A DNA stretch of 64,000 bases from Enterobacter wuhouensis (lineage in GTDB: Bacteria; Pseudomonadota; Gammaproteobacteria; Enterobacterales; Enterobacteriaceae). The stretch lies in assembly GCF_004331265.1 (NCBI RefSeq), contig NZ_SJOO01000001.1, positions 186,001 through 250,000 of the forward strand, given 5' to 3'. The notes below the pieces were generated by a model. It was not told the origin of the DNA. It saw nothing but the letters and a program-made list of their open reading frames with translations, and searched no databases. This document shows positions 28,544-38,813 of the stretch, in pieces (within the stretch, counting starts at the first letter, position 1; the number at the start of each line of letters is the position of its first letter). The position numbers were made by a program, and so were the translations under genes.

Positions 28544-29359
28544 ATGTCCTTCAGTTGTCCCCTTTGCCACGCGCGGCTGGCGCGTACTGAGAAAAGTTTC
28601 GCCTGTCCGCAGGGGCATCGGTTTGATATGGCGAAAGAAGGGTATGTGAACCTTCTGCCCGTGCAGCATAAGCGTTCCCGCGATCCGGGCGACAGCGCCG
28701 AGATGATGCAGGCGCGTCGGGCGTTTCTCGATGCAGGTCATTATCAGCCCCTGAGGGATACGGTCGCGCGTTTGCTGCGCGAGAACCTGGCTGATAGCGC
28801 GTCCGCCATGCTGGACATCGGCTGCGGTGAGGGATACTACACGGCTGCCTTTGCGGATGTGGCGCGCGAAAAGGGCGCACGGACGTACGGCCTGGACGTG
28901 GCGAAAGTAGCCATCCGCGCGGCGGCGAAACGCTATTCTACGGTGATATTCTGCGTGGCCTCCAGCCACAGGCTGCCGTTTGATGATGCCACCATGGACG
29001 CCGTCGTGCGTATCTATGCCCCGTGTAAAGCAGAGGAGCTGGCCCGAGTGGTTAAACCCGGCGGATGGGTTATCACCGTCACGCCTGGCCCGCGCCATCT
29101 GATGGAGCTGAAAGGGTTAATCTACGACGAAGTGCGTCTGCATGCGCCGCACTCTGAGCAGTTGCCTGGATTTGCGCTCAGGCAGGAACAGTCCGTGGCC
29201 TATGACATGAACCTGAAAGGGGATGAAGCGGTGGCTCTGCTGCAAATGACGCCGTTTGCCTGGCGTGCAAAACCAGAGGTGTGGGAAACGCTCGCGGCTG
29301 GATCAGAATTTCGCTGCCAGACGGATTTTAGTCTCCACTGCTGGCAGCGCGAGGATTAA
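28544..29359 (+). CDS. rlmA: 23S rRNA m1G745 methyltransferase
   Basis: A 271-residue protein with an N-terminal zinc finger (CPLC...CPQGHRF) and a class I SAM methyltransferase domain ([19 protein letters not shown]). It methylates G745 in helix 35 of 23S rRNA. The ATG at 28544 begins [12 protein letters not shown]. Its TAA stop shares bases with the stop codon of convergent mntP, an overlap of four bases with no terminator between them. Confidence 0.94.
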   Translation: MSFSCPLCHARLARTEKSFACPQGHRFDMAKEGYVNLLPVQHKRSRDPGDSAEMMQARRAFLDAGHYQPLRDTVARLLRENLADSASAMLDIGCGEGYYTAAFADVAREKGARTYGLDVAKVAIRAAAKRYSTVIFCVASSHRLPFDDATMDAVVRIYAPCKAEELARVVKPGGWVITVTPGPRHLMELKGLIYDEVRLHAPHSEQLPGFALRQEQSVAYDMNLKGDEAVALLQMTPFAWRAKPEVWETLAAGSEFRCQTDFSLHCWQRED

Positions 29360-29922
29360 CCGGCGAAGTGTGCCCAGAGGATTTGGGCACCAATGCCAAT
29401 CAACACAATACCGCCCAGGATTTCGGCCCGCTTGCCTAACAGCGGGCCGATAAAGCGACCAACCATCATCCCCAGCGTTGACATGATTAGCGTTGCGCAG
29501 CCGATCGCCAGCGCAGTGGCAATGATATTGACCTGCAGGAAGGCCAGACCGACGCCGACGGCCATTGCATCGAGGCTGGTCGCAATAGCCGTGGTGACCA
29601 ATAGCCAGAAGCCGTGGCGGTGCAGCGGCGCTTCATCTTCATCACAATTCCCGCGAAAACCTTCAATCACCATTCGTCCACCGAGGAACACCAGCAGGAT
29701 GAACGCGATCCAGTGGTTCCACTCCAGCACGAATTGACTGGCAAGCATGCCAAGACCCCAGCCCAGTAGCGGCGTCAGCGTTTCGATCGCGCCAAAAATA
29801 AGGCCGGTGCGGAGGGCTTCGGAGAATTTGGGTTTATGTAGCGTGGCGCCTTTTCCGATGGAGGCAGCAAACGCGTCCATGGACATGCCAAATGCGAGAA
29901 GGATCGTAGCGGAGATATTCAT
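29356..29922 (-). CDS. mntP: Manganese efflux pump MntP
   Basis: A 188-residue membrane protein, the standard length, with six hydrophobic helices. Conserved acidic residues lie in helices: [15 protein letters not shown] and [11 protein letters not shown], the paired motif of the family. It exports Mn2+. The open frame extends 32 codons upstream into the leader, but ATG 29922 gives the family start [13 protein letters not shown] manganese riboswitch fills the 5' leader, and a Fur-like box lies beyond it. Confidence 0.95.
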   Translation of the reverse strand: MNISATILLAFGMSMDAFAASIGKGATLHKPKFSEALRTGLIFGAIETLTPLLGWGLGMLASQFVLEWNHWIAFILLVFLGGRMVIEGFRGNCDEDEAPLHRHGFWLLVTTAIATSLDAMAVGVGLAFLQVNIIATALAIGCATLIMSTLGMMVGRFIGPLLGKRAEILGGIVLIGIGAQILWAHFAG

Positions 29923-29964
29923 AACAGCGTCCAGACCGGGGATATCCATATGACACATCACTGC

Positions 29965-30127
29965 CCCCAGTAAACAGCAGTTGATGTATCTATGGTCTCG
30001 CCTGATCGCTCTGCACACAAAGGTGCTGAAAACGATCCGTACGTGCCACGTTTTTCAACGAGTATGTTGACACGTACATTTCCTGCAGAGAGGAAATCGG
30101 CTACTCCCCAACGACGGGCGCAACCTT
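29965..30127 (-). promoter_or_regulatory. yybP-ykoY (manganese) riboswitch in the mntP leader
   Basis: On the minus strand the leader starts with AAGGTTGCGCCCGTCGTTGG and contains GGGGAGTAGCCGATTTCC, the invariant core of the yybP-ykoY class. Paired arms follow, with GTACGTG repeats and the segment ending CTGGGGGCAGTGATG near the gene. This class binds Mn2+ and switches on mntP in E. coli. The core at 30080-30127 is certain by motif; the downstream limit is approximate. Confidence 0.88.
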
Positions 30128-30183
30128 AACATATTTTGAGAATATAAAACAACAACAGAGAAGTATTATTCCATTAACTAGTT

Positions 30184-30202
30184 GATAACGATTTTCATTT
30201 AG
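30184..30202 (-). promoter_or_regulatory. Fur-like box upstream of mntP
   Basis: GATAACGATTTTCATTTAG matches the 19-base Fur consensus (GATAATGATAATCATTATC) at 13 positions. It lies beyond the mntP riboswitch in the 30128-30319 gap before yobD. E. coli mntP is reported to respond to both MntR and Fur, which fits. Confidence 0.55.
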
Positions 30203-30319
30203 ATTTATTCGTAAATATAAGGTTAATAATACGTGGCGATTAAAAGAGCGTGGATATAGCTCTGGCTATATTGGATGTGGGGAAATAACACAATATATAG
30301 CCAGTGCTATAAATTCAAC

Positions 30320-30778
30320 TCATTGAGTTTTAACGAGTAATTTGTATATCTTTTCCAGGTCATCAATATTCTTAACCCGAACCAGCAGGCGGCGCTGCTC
30401 TAATTGCATAACAAGAACGCCATCTTCCGATAAATTCATCTCTTTAATGCGGTTATATTCTATCCATACATTCGCGAAGAAAAATCCATGGCTTTTGAAA
30501 ATAATCTTCGGCGTGCGGATCCAGAACAGATAAATCGCCATTAATGCCAGCGCACATAATAACCATGTGGTTAATATTGCACCGTGGCTGGTGATATTAT
30601 TGTAAATCAGGGTGATGATAAGGCCGGCGAAGATAAACGCATCTACGCGTCCGCGCCGCAAAAGGGGAAGGGAGAGCCGCGTTTCGCCGTGACGGCGGGG
30701 CATAATGAACTCGTCATAGATCGCGTAAGCCAGAAGGGAAGCAATAAACAAAACCAGTACGATGTCCGTGACAGTCAT
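30320..30778 (-). CDS. yobD: YobD family membrane protein (DUF986)
   Basis: A 152-residue protein with three or four hydrophobic helices ([51 protein letters not shown]) and a C-terminal soluble part ([34 protein letters not shown]). It matches E. coli YobD in length and sequence; no function is known. It follows manZ on the same strand but is separated from it by a strong terminator, so read-through from manXYZ would be limited. Confidence 0.9.
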   Translation of the reverse strand: MTVTDIVLVLFIASLLAYAIYDEFIMPRRHGETRLSLPLLRRGRVDAFIFAGLIITLIYNNITSHGAILTTWLLCALALMAIYLFWIRTPKIIFKSHGFFFANVWIEYNRIKEMNLSEDGVLVMQLEQRRLLVRVKNIDDLEKIYKLLVKTQ

Positions 30779-30790
30779 TCATCCTCCAGA

Positions 30791-30821
30791 TAAAAAAGAC
30801 CGGGGGCAAGCCCCCGGTCGA
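30791..30821 (-). terminator. Terminator after manZ
   Basis: On the minus strand GACCGGGGG-CTTG-CCCCCGGTC is followed by six T, 12 bases after the manZ stop. It ends the manXYZ operon. Confidence 0.9.
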
Positions 30822-30833
30822 TAACGCAATGTC

Positions 30834-31685
30834 TTACAGGCCCAGCAGGCCGACCGCGTAACCCGCGATGCCGATGACGAAGAAGCCAACGATAATCCAC
30901 AGTGGGTTAACTTTCTTACGCAGCAGCCACATGCAGGCGAAGGTTAACAGCAGCGGAACCAGACCCGGCATCAGCTGATCGAGGATGGTTTGCACGGTGG
31001 TCACGCGAGTCTGACCATCCTGACCGGTGATGGTCGAGACCACCAGCGGGATGTTCACGTGCGTCCACTTGTTAACCAGTGCCCCCATGACAAACAGGCC
31101 GAGGATTGACGCCCCCTCGGTCAGTTTCTGCAGGAAGCCGCCGCCCATATCTTGAACGATATCAACACCCTTTTTGTACCCGTACGCCACGCCGTAATAA
31201 CGGGTCAGCAGACGCACCGCATTGAACAGGATGAAGAACAGCAGCGGGCCAAGCAGGCTGCCGCTCATGGCGATACCCGCGCCCAGCGCCGCAAAGACCG
31301 GACGTACGGTACCCCAGAAAATAGGGTCACCCACGCCCGCCAGCGGCCCCATCAGACCGACTTTGATACCGTTGATGGCACCATCGTCAATCTCTGCGCC
31401 GTTTGCACGCTGCTCTTCCATCGCCAGCGTCACGCCCAGAACCGGAGCCGCGACGTACGGATGGGTGTTAAAGAATTCCAGGTGACGCTTGATCGCCTGA
31501 CGACGTGCTTCGTTGTTTTCCGGATACAGGCGTTTGATCGCCGGAACCATGGAGAAACAGAAGCCCAGCGCCTGCATACGTTCAAAGTTCCATGAACCCT
31601 GGAACAGGTTAGAACGAAGGAACACGCCACGAATATCACCCGGAGTGAGTTTTTTCTCAGTGGTAGTTTTTGTCATATCAACCAT
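30834..31685 (-). CDS. manZ: Mannose PTS component IID
   Basis: A 283-residue membrane subunit of the mannose phosphotransferase system. Motifs such as FLRSNLFQGSWNFERMQALGFCFSMVPAI, NGIKVGLMGPLAGVGDPIFWGT and the C-terminal helices (MPGLVPLLLTFACMWLL, IIVGFFVIGIAGYAVGLL) are typical. Together with ManY it forms the channel for mannose, glucose and related sugars. ATG 31685 (MVDMT) is preceded by AGGTGAG; the GTG at 31694 is an alternative. It is 12 bases after manY. Confidence 0.96.
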   Translation of the reverse strand: MVDMTKTTTEKKLTPGDIRGVFLRSNLFQGSWNFERMQALGFCFSMVPAIKRLYPENNEARRQAIKRHLEFFNTHPYVAAPVLGVTLAMEEQRANGAEIDDGAINGIKVGLMGPLAGVGDPIFWGTVRPVFAALGAGIAMSGSLLGPLLFFILFNAVRLLTRYYGVAYGYKKGVDIVQDMGGGFLQKLTEGASILGLFVMGALVNKWTHVNIPLVVSTITGQDGQTRVTTVQTILDQLMPGLVPLLLTFACMWLLRKKVNPLWIIVGFFVIGIAGYAVGLLGL

Positions 31686-31697
31686 TTCGCTCACCTG

Positions 31698-32498
31698 CTA
31701 GTCCAGTTCGTTATCGAGATCGTTATTACCAGCAGCCTGCGCTGGGGCACCCGCTACGCGGTTATATTTCGGGCTGAGCTGGATGTAGAGAATCGCCATG
31801 ACCGCACCAATCACGCCCAGAGCAACCAGGTTGAAGTTGGTGAACGCAGCGGTAACGAAGCCGAGGTAGAAGAACGGCATCAGGTAGCCTGCACGCATCA
31901 TGTTGATGACCATCGCGTAACCGACCACCACGATCATGCCGCCCGCGATGTTCAGACCGCCGGTAACCACCTCAGGGATGGCGTTGAGCATGCTCTGGAC
32001 TTCACTGGTACCGACAGAAATCGCAACGATAACCGCCGGGATAGCGATACGCATCGCCTGCAGGAACAGGGACGAAACGTGTATCCAGGACAGCGCCGTC
32101 AGGTTGCCGTTTTCGGCCGCCTTATCCGCAGCGTGTTGGAACGCAACGGTGATGGTACGTACGATGATGGTCAGTACCTGGCCTGCTGCTGCCAGCGGGA
32201 TAGCCAGGGCGATACCCGCACCGATACTTTGATGACCGGCAATAACCAGAACGGTCGAGATAATGGACGCCAGCGCGGCATCAGGCGCAACGGCTGCACC
32301 GATGTTCATCCAGCCGAGGGCGATCATTTCCAGGGTACCACCGATGATGATACCGGTTTTCATATCACCGAGAACCGCACCAATTAACGTACAGGCCACC
32401 AGAGGGCGGTGGAACTGAAATTCATCAAGTACGGATTCCATACCCGCAATACATGCGACGACGAACACCAGCACAATCTGAAGAGTGGTAATCTCCAT
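31698..32498 (-). CDS. manY: Mannose PTS component IIC
   Basis: A 266-residue integral membrane protein, nearly identical to E. coli ManY. Hydrophobic helices run through it, with family motifs CIAGMESVLDEFQFHRPL and GWMNIGAAVAPDAALASI, and a hydrophilic tail ending NDLDNELD. It lies in the middle of manXYZ: 47 bases after manX and 12 before manZ. ManY/ManZ also serve as the entry point for phage lambda DNA and some bacteriocins in relatives. Confidence 0.96.
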   Translation of the reverse strand: MEITTLQIVLVFVVACIAGMESVLDEFQFHRPLVACTLIGAVLGDMKTGIIIGGTLEMIALGWMNIGAAVAPDAALASIISTVLVIAGHQSIGAGIALAIPLAAAGQVLTIIVRTITVAFQHAADKAAENGNLTALSWIHVSSLFLQAMRIAIPAVIVAISVGTSEVQSMLNAIPEVVTGGLNIAGGMIVVVGYAMVINMMRAGYLMPFFYLGFVTAAFTNFNLVALGVIGAVMAILYIQLSPKYNRVAGAPAQAAGNNDLDNELD

Positions 32499-32545
32499 TG
32501 TACTTCTCCTATTACATAATCTTTATGTGAAAAACCGGCGCGGGC

Positions 32546-33508
32546 TTATTTCCCAACTTTGCCGATCAAATCCATCATTTTCAGTTTTTGATCCGTGGAA
32601 ACCTTACGGGCTTCCAGCTCAATACCGCGCGCATTCAGCTTGTTGAATGCATCGATATCTTTTTCATCGACTGAAATTGCGTTGTTGACCTGCGTTTTGC
32701 CCTGACGGAATGCCATGCCGCCAATGTTAACGGAGGTGATTTTCACGCCGCCTTCAACAATACGTTCGACGTCTGTCGGGTTAGTGAACAGGAGCATCAC
32801 GCGCTCGCCCGCATATTTCGGGTTGTTATACACGCGGATCATCTTGGCAACGTCCACCACGTGTGCTGTTACGCCCGGAGGGGCAACCTGAGTCAGAAGG
32901 GTACTACGCACCTTATCGGCGGCAACGTCGTCACTGACGACAATGATGCGCTTAACGTTCGTCTCTTTGGTCCAGCGTGTTGCCACCTGGCCGTGGATCA
33001 GACGGTCATCAATACGGGCAAGGCCGATAACCATATAATCGTTCGGGCCCATGGGTTTTGCCGGTGCAGCGGCTTTTGGCGCTGCGACGGCAGGTGCTGG
33101 CTTCTCAACCGGCTGTGCTTTCAGCGCCTTCACACCTTCGCGGCCGGTCTCAACGGCCAGTGCCACCAGCTCATCGAAGCCAGGGTTGTCGTCGCGGGCC
33201 ATGAAGGTTTCCACCAGCATTGGGATATTGACCCCCGCGACAACTTCGTAATGCTCTTTATCGACGACAATGCGGCTGGCAGCATTGAACGGGCTGCCTC
33301 CCCATGTATCCACGAGAAACAGCACGCCTTTGCTGGTATCCAGCTTCTCAAGCTGAGCGTTGTATTTCTCAATCAGCGTTTCGGCATTTTCACCGGGAAC
33401 GAAATCGATCCAGCCGACGTTTTCCTGCTCGCCCAACAGCATCTCTGCTGTCTTGAGTAACTGCTCTGCAGCCCAACCATGTGTGCCTATGACAATAGCA
33501 ATGGTCAC
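32546..33508 (-). CDS. manX: Mannose PTS component IIAB
   Basis: A 320-residue two-domain cytoplasmic protein. The IIA domain has the phosphorylated His10 in IGTHGWAAE. A Pro/Ala-rich linker (about 134-155) leads to the IIB domain, whose phosphorylated His lies in RIDDRLIHGQVATRW. It passes phosphate from HPr to the incoming sugar. It is first in manXYZ. A long upstream region carries an Mlc-like site, consistent with glucose control. Confidence 0.97.
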   Translation of the reverse strand: MTIAIVIGTHGWAAEQLLKTAEMLLGEQENVGWIDFVPGENAETLIEKYNAQLEKLDTSKGVLFLVDTWGGSPFNAASRIVVDKEHYEVVAGVNIPMLVETFMARDDNPGFDELVALAVETGREGVKALKAQPVEKPAPAVAAPKAAAPAKPMGPNDYMVIGLARIDDRLIHGQVATRWTKETNVKRIIVVSDDVAADKVRSTLLTQVAPPGVTAHVVDVAKMIRVYNNPKYAGERVMLLFTNPTDVERIVEGGVKITSVNIGGMAFRQGKTQVNNAISVDEKDIDAFNKLNARGIELEARKVSTDQKLKMMDLIGKVGK

Positions 33509-33618
33509 TTGCTACCTCCTTTTATTATCGTTAATACGTCTGCCAGGCAGTCGTACTGAGAATCGTATTGGCGTACCGAATCGATTCAGATAAGGGTTAA
33601 AGTGAAAAAATCTAAGAC

Positions 33619-33636
33619 TTCCGCGAATTATTTTAG
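33619..33636 (-). promoter_or_regulatory. Mlc/NagC-like operator upstream of manX
   Basis: On the minus strand CTAAAATAATTCGCGGAA resembles the Mlc (DgsA) operator of manX in E. coli, with its AT-rich half and CGCG-containing half. A TGTGA half-site of a CRP box (33656-33660) lies beside it. The remainder of the 33509-33773 gap is AT-rich promoter DNA without a gene. Confidence 0.5.
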
Positions 33637-33773
33637 ACAGTGAAAAAATAATTTATGTGATGAAGATCCGTAATTTAGCTACGCTTTGCAGAATTTTCTG
33701 TAAGGTAAAACACGTGTGTTACAGAAGTTTGCAAAGGAACGTAAATCTTTGCTAAAAAGCTATTGTCTCTGAT

Positions 33774-33983
33774 ATGTTTAGCCTCCGTTTAATTGTTCAG
33801 GAGTATAGGGCTAAAGCCCACTATATGGACCGTCACCGACGTCAGTCATCTACCAGGCCATTTCGCGCCTTTTTCACCGGCGATCCTCGCCACGCACCGA
33901 CTCATTTAGCCTCTGATTTGCCCAATGTGATTGCGGCACCGTTTGGTCATTCCTTTAGCAGGAGCTTGTCATGGAATTCTTAA
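33774..33983 (+). CDS. Candidate small ORF overlapping the yoaE start
   Basis: An ATG-started frame of 69 codons runs through the yoaE leader and ends 13 bases inside yoaE in a different frame. The product ([20 protein letters not shown]..., ending FSRSLSWNS) is basic, with no membrane segment. No clear ribosome site precedes the ATG. Overlap with the next start suggests translational coupling. I recall that E. coli has a small protein, YoaL, annotated at this position; the match is not verified. Confidence 0.45.
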   Translation: MFSLRLIVQEYRAKAHYMDRHRRQSSTRPFRAFFTGDPRHAPTHLASDLPNVIAAPFGHSFSRSLSWNS

Positions 33984-35530
33984 TGGACCCGTCAATCTGG
34001 GTAGGATTGCTTACGCTGGTGGTACTTGAGATTGTTCTCGGTATCGACAACCTGGTGTTTATTGCCATCCTTGCGGATAAACTTCCGCCAAAACAACGTG
34101 ATAAAGCGCGTTTGATCGGCCTCTCGCTGGCGCTGATCATGCGACTGGGCTTGCTGTCCGTAATTTCGTGGATGGTCACGCTGACCAAACCGCTCTTCTC
34201 CGTCATGGATTACACCTTCTCCGGCCGCGATTTGATCATGCTGATCGGGGGGATATTCCTGCTCTTTAAAGCGACAACGGAGCTACACGAGCGGCTTGAA
34301 AACCGTCAGCACGATGACGGCCACGGTAAGGGCTACGCCAGCTTCTGGGTCGTTGTCCTGCAGATTGTGGTGCTAGATGCCGTATTCTCGCTGGACGCGG
34401 TGATCACGGCAGTGGGTATGGTGAACCATCTTCCGGTGATGATGGCGGCTGTTGTCATTGCGATGGCGGTTATGCTGCTGGCCTCGAAGCCGCTGACGCG
34501 TTTCGTCAACCAGCACCCGACGGTCGTTGTGCTGTGTCTGAGCTTCCTGCTGATGATTGGCCTCAGCCTGGTGGCGGAAGGCTTTGGCTTCCATATTCCG
34601 AAAGGCTACCTGTACGCCGCGATTGGCTTCTCGATTCTGATCGAACTGTTCAACCAGATTGCGCGCCGTAACTTTATCAAGCAGCAGTCTAATCAGCCGC
34701 TGCGTGCCCGTACCGCAGATGCGATTTTGCGTTTGATGGGCGGTCGCCGTCAGGTGAACGTGCAGTCCGATACCGAAAACCGTAATCCGGTTCCTGTGCC
34801 TGAAGGCGCGTTTGTGGAAGAAGAGCGCTACATGATTAACGGCGTGCTGTCGCTGGCCTCCCGCTCCCTGCGCGGCATCATGACCCCGCGCGGCGAAATC
34901 AGCTGGGTAGATGCTAACCTGAGCGTCGACGAAATTCGCCAGCAGCTGCTCTCTTCACCGCACAGCCTGTTCCCGGTCTGCCGCGGCGAGCTGGACGAAA
35001 TCATCGGCGTGGTGCGCGCGAAAGAGATGCTCGTGGCGCTGGAAGAGGGCGTAAACGTAGAGGCGATTGCCGCCGCATCGCCTGCAATCGTGGTACCGGA
35101 AACGCTGGACCCGATTAATCTCCTGGGCGTACTGCGCCGTGCTCGCGGCAGCTTTGTTATCGTGACCAACGAGTTTGGCGTGGTGCAGGGGCTCGTTACG
35201 CCGCTGGACGTGCTGGAAGCGATTGCCGGTGAGTTCCCGGATGCGGACGAAACGCCGGAAATCGTGGCCGACGGTGATGGCTGGCTGGTGAAGGGAGCTA
35301 CCGATCTGCATGCGCTTTCACATACGCTGGGGCTGGAAAACGTCATCAACGATGAAGAAGACATTGCCACCGTTGCCGGTCTGGTGATTTCCGTTAACGG
35401 TCAAATCCCGCGCGTCGGGGACGTTATCGAACTGCCGCCGCTGCACATTACGATCGTCGAAGCCAACGACTACCGCGTTGATATGGTGCGTATTGTTAAA
35501 GAGCAATCAACGCATGACGAAGACGAATAA
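33971..35530 (+). CDS. yoaE: TerC/CBS-domain inner-membrane protein YoaE
   Basis: A 519-residue protein. The N-terminal TerC-family membrane domain (about 1-235) has the conserved acidic motifs [14 protein letters not shown] and [21 protein letters not shown]-domain pair follows (about 305-425; [44 protein letters not shown]), then a CorC/HlyC-type C-terminal domain ([21 protein letters not shown]). TerC relatives are linked to metal export, such as Mn2+ by Alx. AGCAGGAGC precedes the ATG at 33971. pdeD ends six bases away in the opposite direction. Confidence 0.92.
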   Translation: MEFLMDPSIWVGLLTLVVLEIVLGIDNLVFIAILADKLPPKQRDKARLIGLSLALIMRLGLLSVISWMVTLTKPLFSVMDYTFSGRDLIMLIGGIFLLFKATTELHERLENRQHDDGHGKGYASFWVVVLQIVVLDAVFSLDAVITAVGMVNHLPVMMAAVVIAMAVMLLASKPLTRFVNQHPTVVVLCLSFLLMIGLSLVAEGFGFHIPKGYLYAAIGFSILIELFNQIARRNFIKQQSNQPLRARTADAILRLMGGRRQVNVQSDTENRNPVPVPEGAFVEEERYMINGVLSLASRSLRGIMTPRGEISWVDANLSVDEIRQQLLSSPHSLFPVCRGELDEIIGVVRAKEMLVALEEGVNVEAIAAASPAIVVPETLDPINLLGVLRRARGSFVIVTNEFGVVQGLVTPLDVLEAIAGEFPDADETPEIVADGDGWLVKGATDLHALSHTLGLENVINDEEDIATVAGLVISVNGQIPRVGDVIELPPLHITIVEANDYRVDMVRIVKEQSTHDEDE

Positions 35531-35536
35531 GCGTTG

Positions 35537-37135
35537 CTAACGTAACGGCATTAAGGGCACGATGTGCCCGCTGTGATGCGCTGGCGGGGGAGTATTCCCC
35601 GCCAGCCATACTGGAAAATCCCTCAGCGGCATTGGCCGCGCATAGAAATATCCCTGCAGAACATGCACGCCGTGAAGGCGTAAATATCGCGACTGCTCCT
35701 CCGTTTCGACACCTTCCGCCACAAGCTCAATGTTCAACCGCTGGCCCAGCGCAATGATGATGTCCGTCACCGTTGAGTTCACGGCGTCCGTACCGATAGC
35801 GGTGGTAAAGGACTGGTCGATTTTCAGCACGTCCGGGTGGAGTTTCTCAAGCCAGGAGAGCGAGCTGTTCCCGGTGCCAAAATCATCAATGGCAATCTTC
35901 ACCCCTTTGTGATGAAGCTCGCGCACGATACGATAATCCACATCCAGCAATGCATCGCGTTCCGTCAGCTCAATAATCAGCTGCTGGACGGGACTGGCGC
36001 TGAACCAAAGGCGGTTAAGATCCTGTAAAAGCACCGCACGCCGGAAATGGCTGGCAGCGACGTTAATACCAATATGAAAATCAGAGTGGGAGGGGAAATA
36101 GCCAATCTGACGCACCGTTTCAGCGATGACATACCGGGTTAAAGAGACGATCAGGTTATGCTCCTCAGCCAGCGGGATAAAGACCTCTGGCGATATCCAG
36201 CCCTGACGCGGGTTATTCCAGCGGAGCAAAATCTCAACGCCGATACACTCCTGACTGCGCGCGTTCACCAGCGGCTGGCAGAAAAGCTCAAACTCCCGCG
36301 CCGCGATCCCCATATTGATTTCCCAGGTAAAGCTCATGCGCTTTGCCGTGGCAAGCCACGCAATGTAGCCCAGCAGCAGGCTGAGCATCAGGGCAAGCGG
36401 CATCTGGGCAGGCAGGCTTTTCAATGCCACTTCGCCCGGGCCCGGACCTCTCAGGGTGATGCTGAACGGGAAGCGCGTCGACGTCTGCACCAGTGAAACG
36501 TCATCGTCGTCAACGTTCAGGGTAGGAGTGACCTGCTGCCCGTAACGCAGAGAGTTGTCTCCTACGGTGAGGACGACGTCGGTGATCAGCGGGCGCTGCG
36601 GCTCAAGGATCATCCTGGTAATCAAATCGATATTGACGATTTCCATCACGCCATCCTCACCGGCTGGCGAGACGGGGTTCCACTGGATGAGGATTGGGCT
36701 ACCTTTCAGGAGAGAGTGGTCGGTGGATAAGAGCAGTTTAGGTTCAGCGGCGGGTAAAAATGGCTGTAAATTATTGACCGGAACGTCGCGGCTGCCGAAG
36801 ATGCTCGAACAGTAGAGAATACCGTCTTTGACCAGGGCAATGGAGCGGACGGTTTGCAGGATCGCCGCCTGTTTACGCAGCAGGAGATGGGCCTGTTGGC
36901 AGGGCTGACCAACAAGCGGCTGCAGAACGCCGCGGTGATTTTCCAGCGAGAGCAGAACCTTATCCAGCGATCGTACGGTGTGGTTAGCGAAGCCGAGGAT
37001 GCTTTCCTGGTTCACATTTCTCTGGGAAATAAAGCGAATGCCCAACGTCAGGATGAGCGTAAGGAGCGCAACCGTTAAGCAGACGATAACGCGTTTTCGG
37101 CGATAGTCTTTAATGATCGTTTGTGCATTTTGCAT
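35537..37135 (-). CDS. pdeD: Cyclic-di-GMP phosphodiesterase with CSS-motif sensor
   Basis: A 532-residue inner-membrane protein, equal in length to E. coli PdeD (YoaD). Two membrane helices (about 15-35 and 230-250) flank a periplasmic CSS-motif domain with ILYCSSIFG and an upstream Cys in GQPCQQ. This pair can respond to disulfide state through DsbA/DsbB. The C-terminal EAL domain keeps the catalytic residues: GVEILLRW (EIL in place of EAL, as in E. coli), INVAASHFRR, LTERDALLD, AIDDFGTGNSS, KIDQSF and AEGVETEEQ. It hydrolyses c-di-GMP. ATG 37135 is chosen over 37165 by family length. Confidence 0.93.
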   Translation of the reverse strand: MQNAQTIIKDYRRKRVIVCLTVALLTLILTLGIRFISQRNVNQESILGFANHTVRSLDKVLLSLENHRGVLQPLVGQPCQQAHLLLRKQAAILQTVRSIALVKDGILYCSSIFGSRDVPVNNLQPFLPAAEPKLLLSTDHSLLKGSPILIQWNPVSPAGEDGVMEIVNIDLITRMILEPQRPLITDVVLTVGDNSLRYGQQVTPTLNVDDDDVSLVQTSTRFPFSITLRGPGPGEVALKSLPAQMPLALMLSLLLGYIAWLATAKRMSFTWEINMGIAAREFELFCQPLVNARSQECIGVEILLRWNNPRQGWISPEVFIPLAEEHNLIVSLTRYVIAETVRQIGYFPSHSDFHIGINVAASHFRRAVLLQDLNRLWFSASPVQQLIIELTERDALLDVDYRIVRELHHKGVKIAIDDFGTGNSSLSWLEKLHPDVLKIDQSFTTAIGTDAVNSTVTDIIIALGQRLNIELVAEGVETEEQSRYLRLHGVHVLQGYFYARPMPLRDFPVWLAGNTPPPAHHSGHIVPLMPLR

Positions 37136-37223
37136 GAACGCTTGCCCGATAAGCACCCGCGCCAAAAGCTGGACGCAACAGGAAAAGTGTAGTGGGGAAT
37201 GCGTAATGAGACGAGACGTGAGG

Positions 37224-37255
37224 AGAAAATTCGCCCATCCGTTGCAGATGGGCGA
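37224..37255 (-). terminator. Hairpin after sdaA
   Basis: On the minus strand the repeat CGCCCATC...GATGGGCG lies 10 bases after the sdaA stop and is followed by AATTTTCTCC, a short T-tract. It is a likely terminator of moderate strength. Confidence 0.6.
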
Positions 37256-37264
37256 AAGGAACTA

Positions 37265-38629
37265 CTAGTCGCACTGCACCTTAATAGCCAGACCGCCGCG
37301 TGACGTTTCACGATATTTGGCGTTCATGTCTTTGCCGGTTTCGTACATGGTTTCAATAACCTTATCCAGAGAAACGCGCGGTTCGCTGGTGCGGCGCATT
37401 GCCATACGGGAGGCGTTGATCGCTTTCACGGAGGCGATGGCGTTACGCTCGATGCACGGCACCTGGACCTGGCCAGCAACGGGGTCACAGGTGAGGCCAA
37501 GGTTGTGTTCCATGCCGATTTCTGCAGCCACACACACCTGCTCAGGGCTTGCACCCAGCAGCTCTGCAAGACCCGCTGCCGCCATAGAGCAGGCCACGCC
37601 GACTTCACCCTGACAGCCGACTTCTGCGCCAGAGATTGACGCGTTCATCTTGTACAGCGCGCCAATCGCGCCCGCCGCCAGGAAGTAACGAATGTAGATG
37701 TCCGGGGTAACGGGTTCGATAAAGTGGTCGTAATAGGCCAGCACCGCCGGGACAATGCCGCAGGCACCGTTGGTCGGTGCAGTGACAACGCGGCCACCCG
37801 CGGCGTTTTCTTCGTTAACCGCCAGGGCGAACATGTTTACCCAGTCAACCACGTTCATCGGATCGTTAGAGAACTTGTCGGTCGTCACCAGCATACGGCG
37901 CAGCGCGGAGGCGCGGCGCGGCACGCGCAGCGGACCCGGCAATACGCCTTCGGTATTCATCCCACGATCGATACAGGCGCGCATGGTTTGCCACACGTTT
38001 GCAAAATAGTCTTCAATCTCTTTTTTGCTGTGCAGCGCCAGTTCGTTCTGCATCACCATGCCCGAAAGCGACAGGCCGGTCTCTTTGCAAAATGCCAGCA
38101 TTTCGGCGGCAGACTTAAACGCGTAGGGTACGTTTACGTCATCTGCGCTGTCTTTGCCAAAATGCTCCTCATCAACGATAAAGCCACCGCCGATGGAGTA
38201 GTAGGTTTTGCTGTAAATCTCTTTTTCGCCGTTCCAGGCGTGAATGGTCATGCCATTTTCGTGCAGCGGCAGGTTGTCGCTGCGAAAACGCATGCCGTCA
38301 TCCTGTGGGAAATCCACTTCGCGCTGGCCGTTAGCCAGCAGCAGGCGACCGCGTGTTTCTACGTCGCGGATGAATGCCGGAATGGCATCAATATCAACGG
38401 TGTCCGGCATGTTGCCCGCCAGACCCATAATAATGGCGATATCGGTGTGGTGGCCTTTACCCGTTAATGACAGCGAGCCGTAGACATCCACGGCAACGCG
38501 GGTAACGCTTTCCAGTAATCCTTTTTCGACCAGATCATCGACGAACTGTTTACCGGCCTTCATCGGCCCTACAGTGTGGGAAGAAGAAGGACCAATCCCC
38601 ACTTTGAACATGTCGAATATACTAATCAC
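37265..38629 (-). CDS. sdaA: L-serine dehydratase 1 (L-serine deaminase)
   Basis: A 454-residue enzyme that converts L-serine to pyruvate and ammonia, using an oxygen-labile [4Fe-4S] cluster. The N-terminal beta domain ([20 protein letters not shown]) and the catalytic domain with cluster cysteines are visible: [14 protein letters not shown], and the C-terminal [16 protein letters not shown]. The GTG at 38629 gives the E. coli-type start MISIFDMF with AGGAG at good distance; the GTG at 38635 is too close to that site. It is a single gene with its own 184-base upstream region. Confidence 0.96.
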   Translation of the reverse strand: MISIFDMFKVGIGPSSSHTVGPMKAGKQFVDDLVEKGLLESVTRVAVDVYGSLSLTGKGHHTDIAIIMGLAGNMPDTVDIDAIPAFIRDVETRGRLLLANGQREVDFPQDDGMRFRSDNLPLHENGMTIHAWNGEKEIYSKTYYSIGGGFIVDEEHFGKDSADDVNVPYAFKSAAEMLAFCKETGLSLSGMVMQNELALHSKKEIEDYFANVWQTMRACIDRGMNTEGVLPGPLRVPRRASALRRMLVTTDKFSNDPMNVVDWVNMFALAVNEENAAGGRVVTAPTNGACGIVPAVLAYYDHFIEPVTPDIYIRYFLAAGAIGALYKMNASISGAEVGCQGEVGVACSMAAAGLAELLGASPEQVCVAAEIGMEHNLGLTCDPVAGQVQVPCIERNAIASVKAINASRMAMRRTSEPRVSLDKVIETMYETGKDMNAKYRETSRGGLAIKVQCD

Positions 38630-38813
38630 TTTCACACTCCTGACAGGGTTACCGGGGTTCCAGTAACGATGTTATAACTGCGCATAGTGTAAGAGGGAAC
38701 ACCAACCTCGGCTTAACTATTCACATGAATTAAACTAATGGTTAACGATGGTTTTGCTAATAGCGCGACAGCGATCGCAAACCTGACAGAAGAGGGCGGA
38801 ATGTAAAGTATAG

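Noticed and set aside
33780..33970. A manganese riboswitch in the yoaE leader
   Set aside because: TerC-type genes sometimes have one, but the GGGGAGTAG core is absent here.
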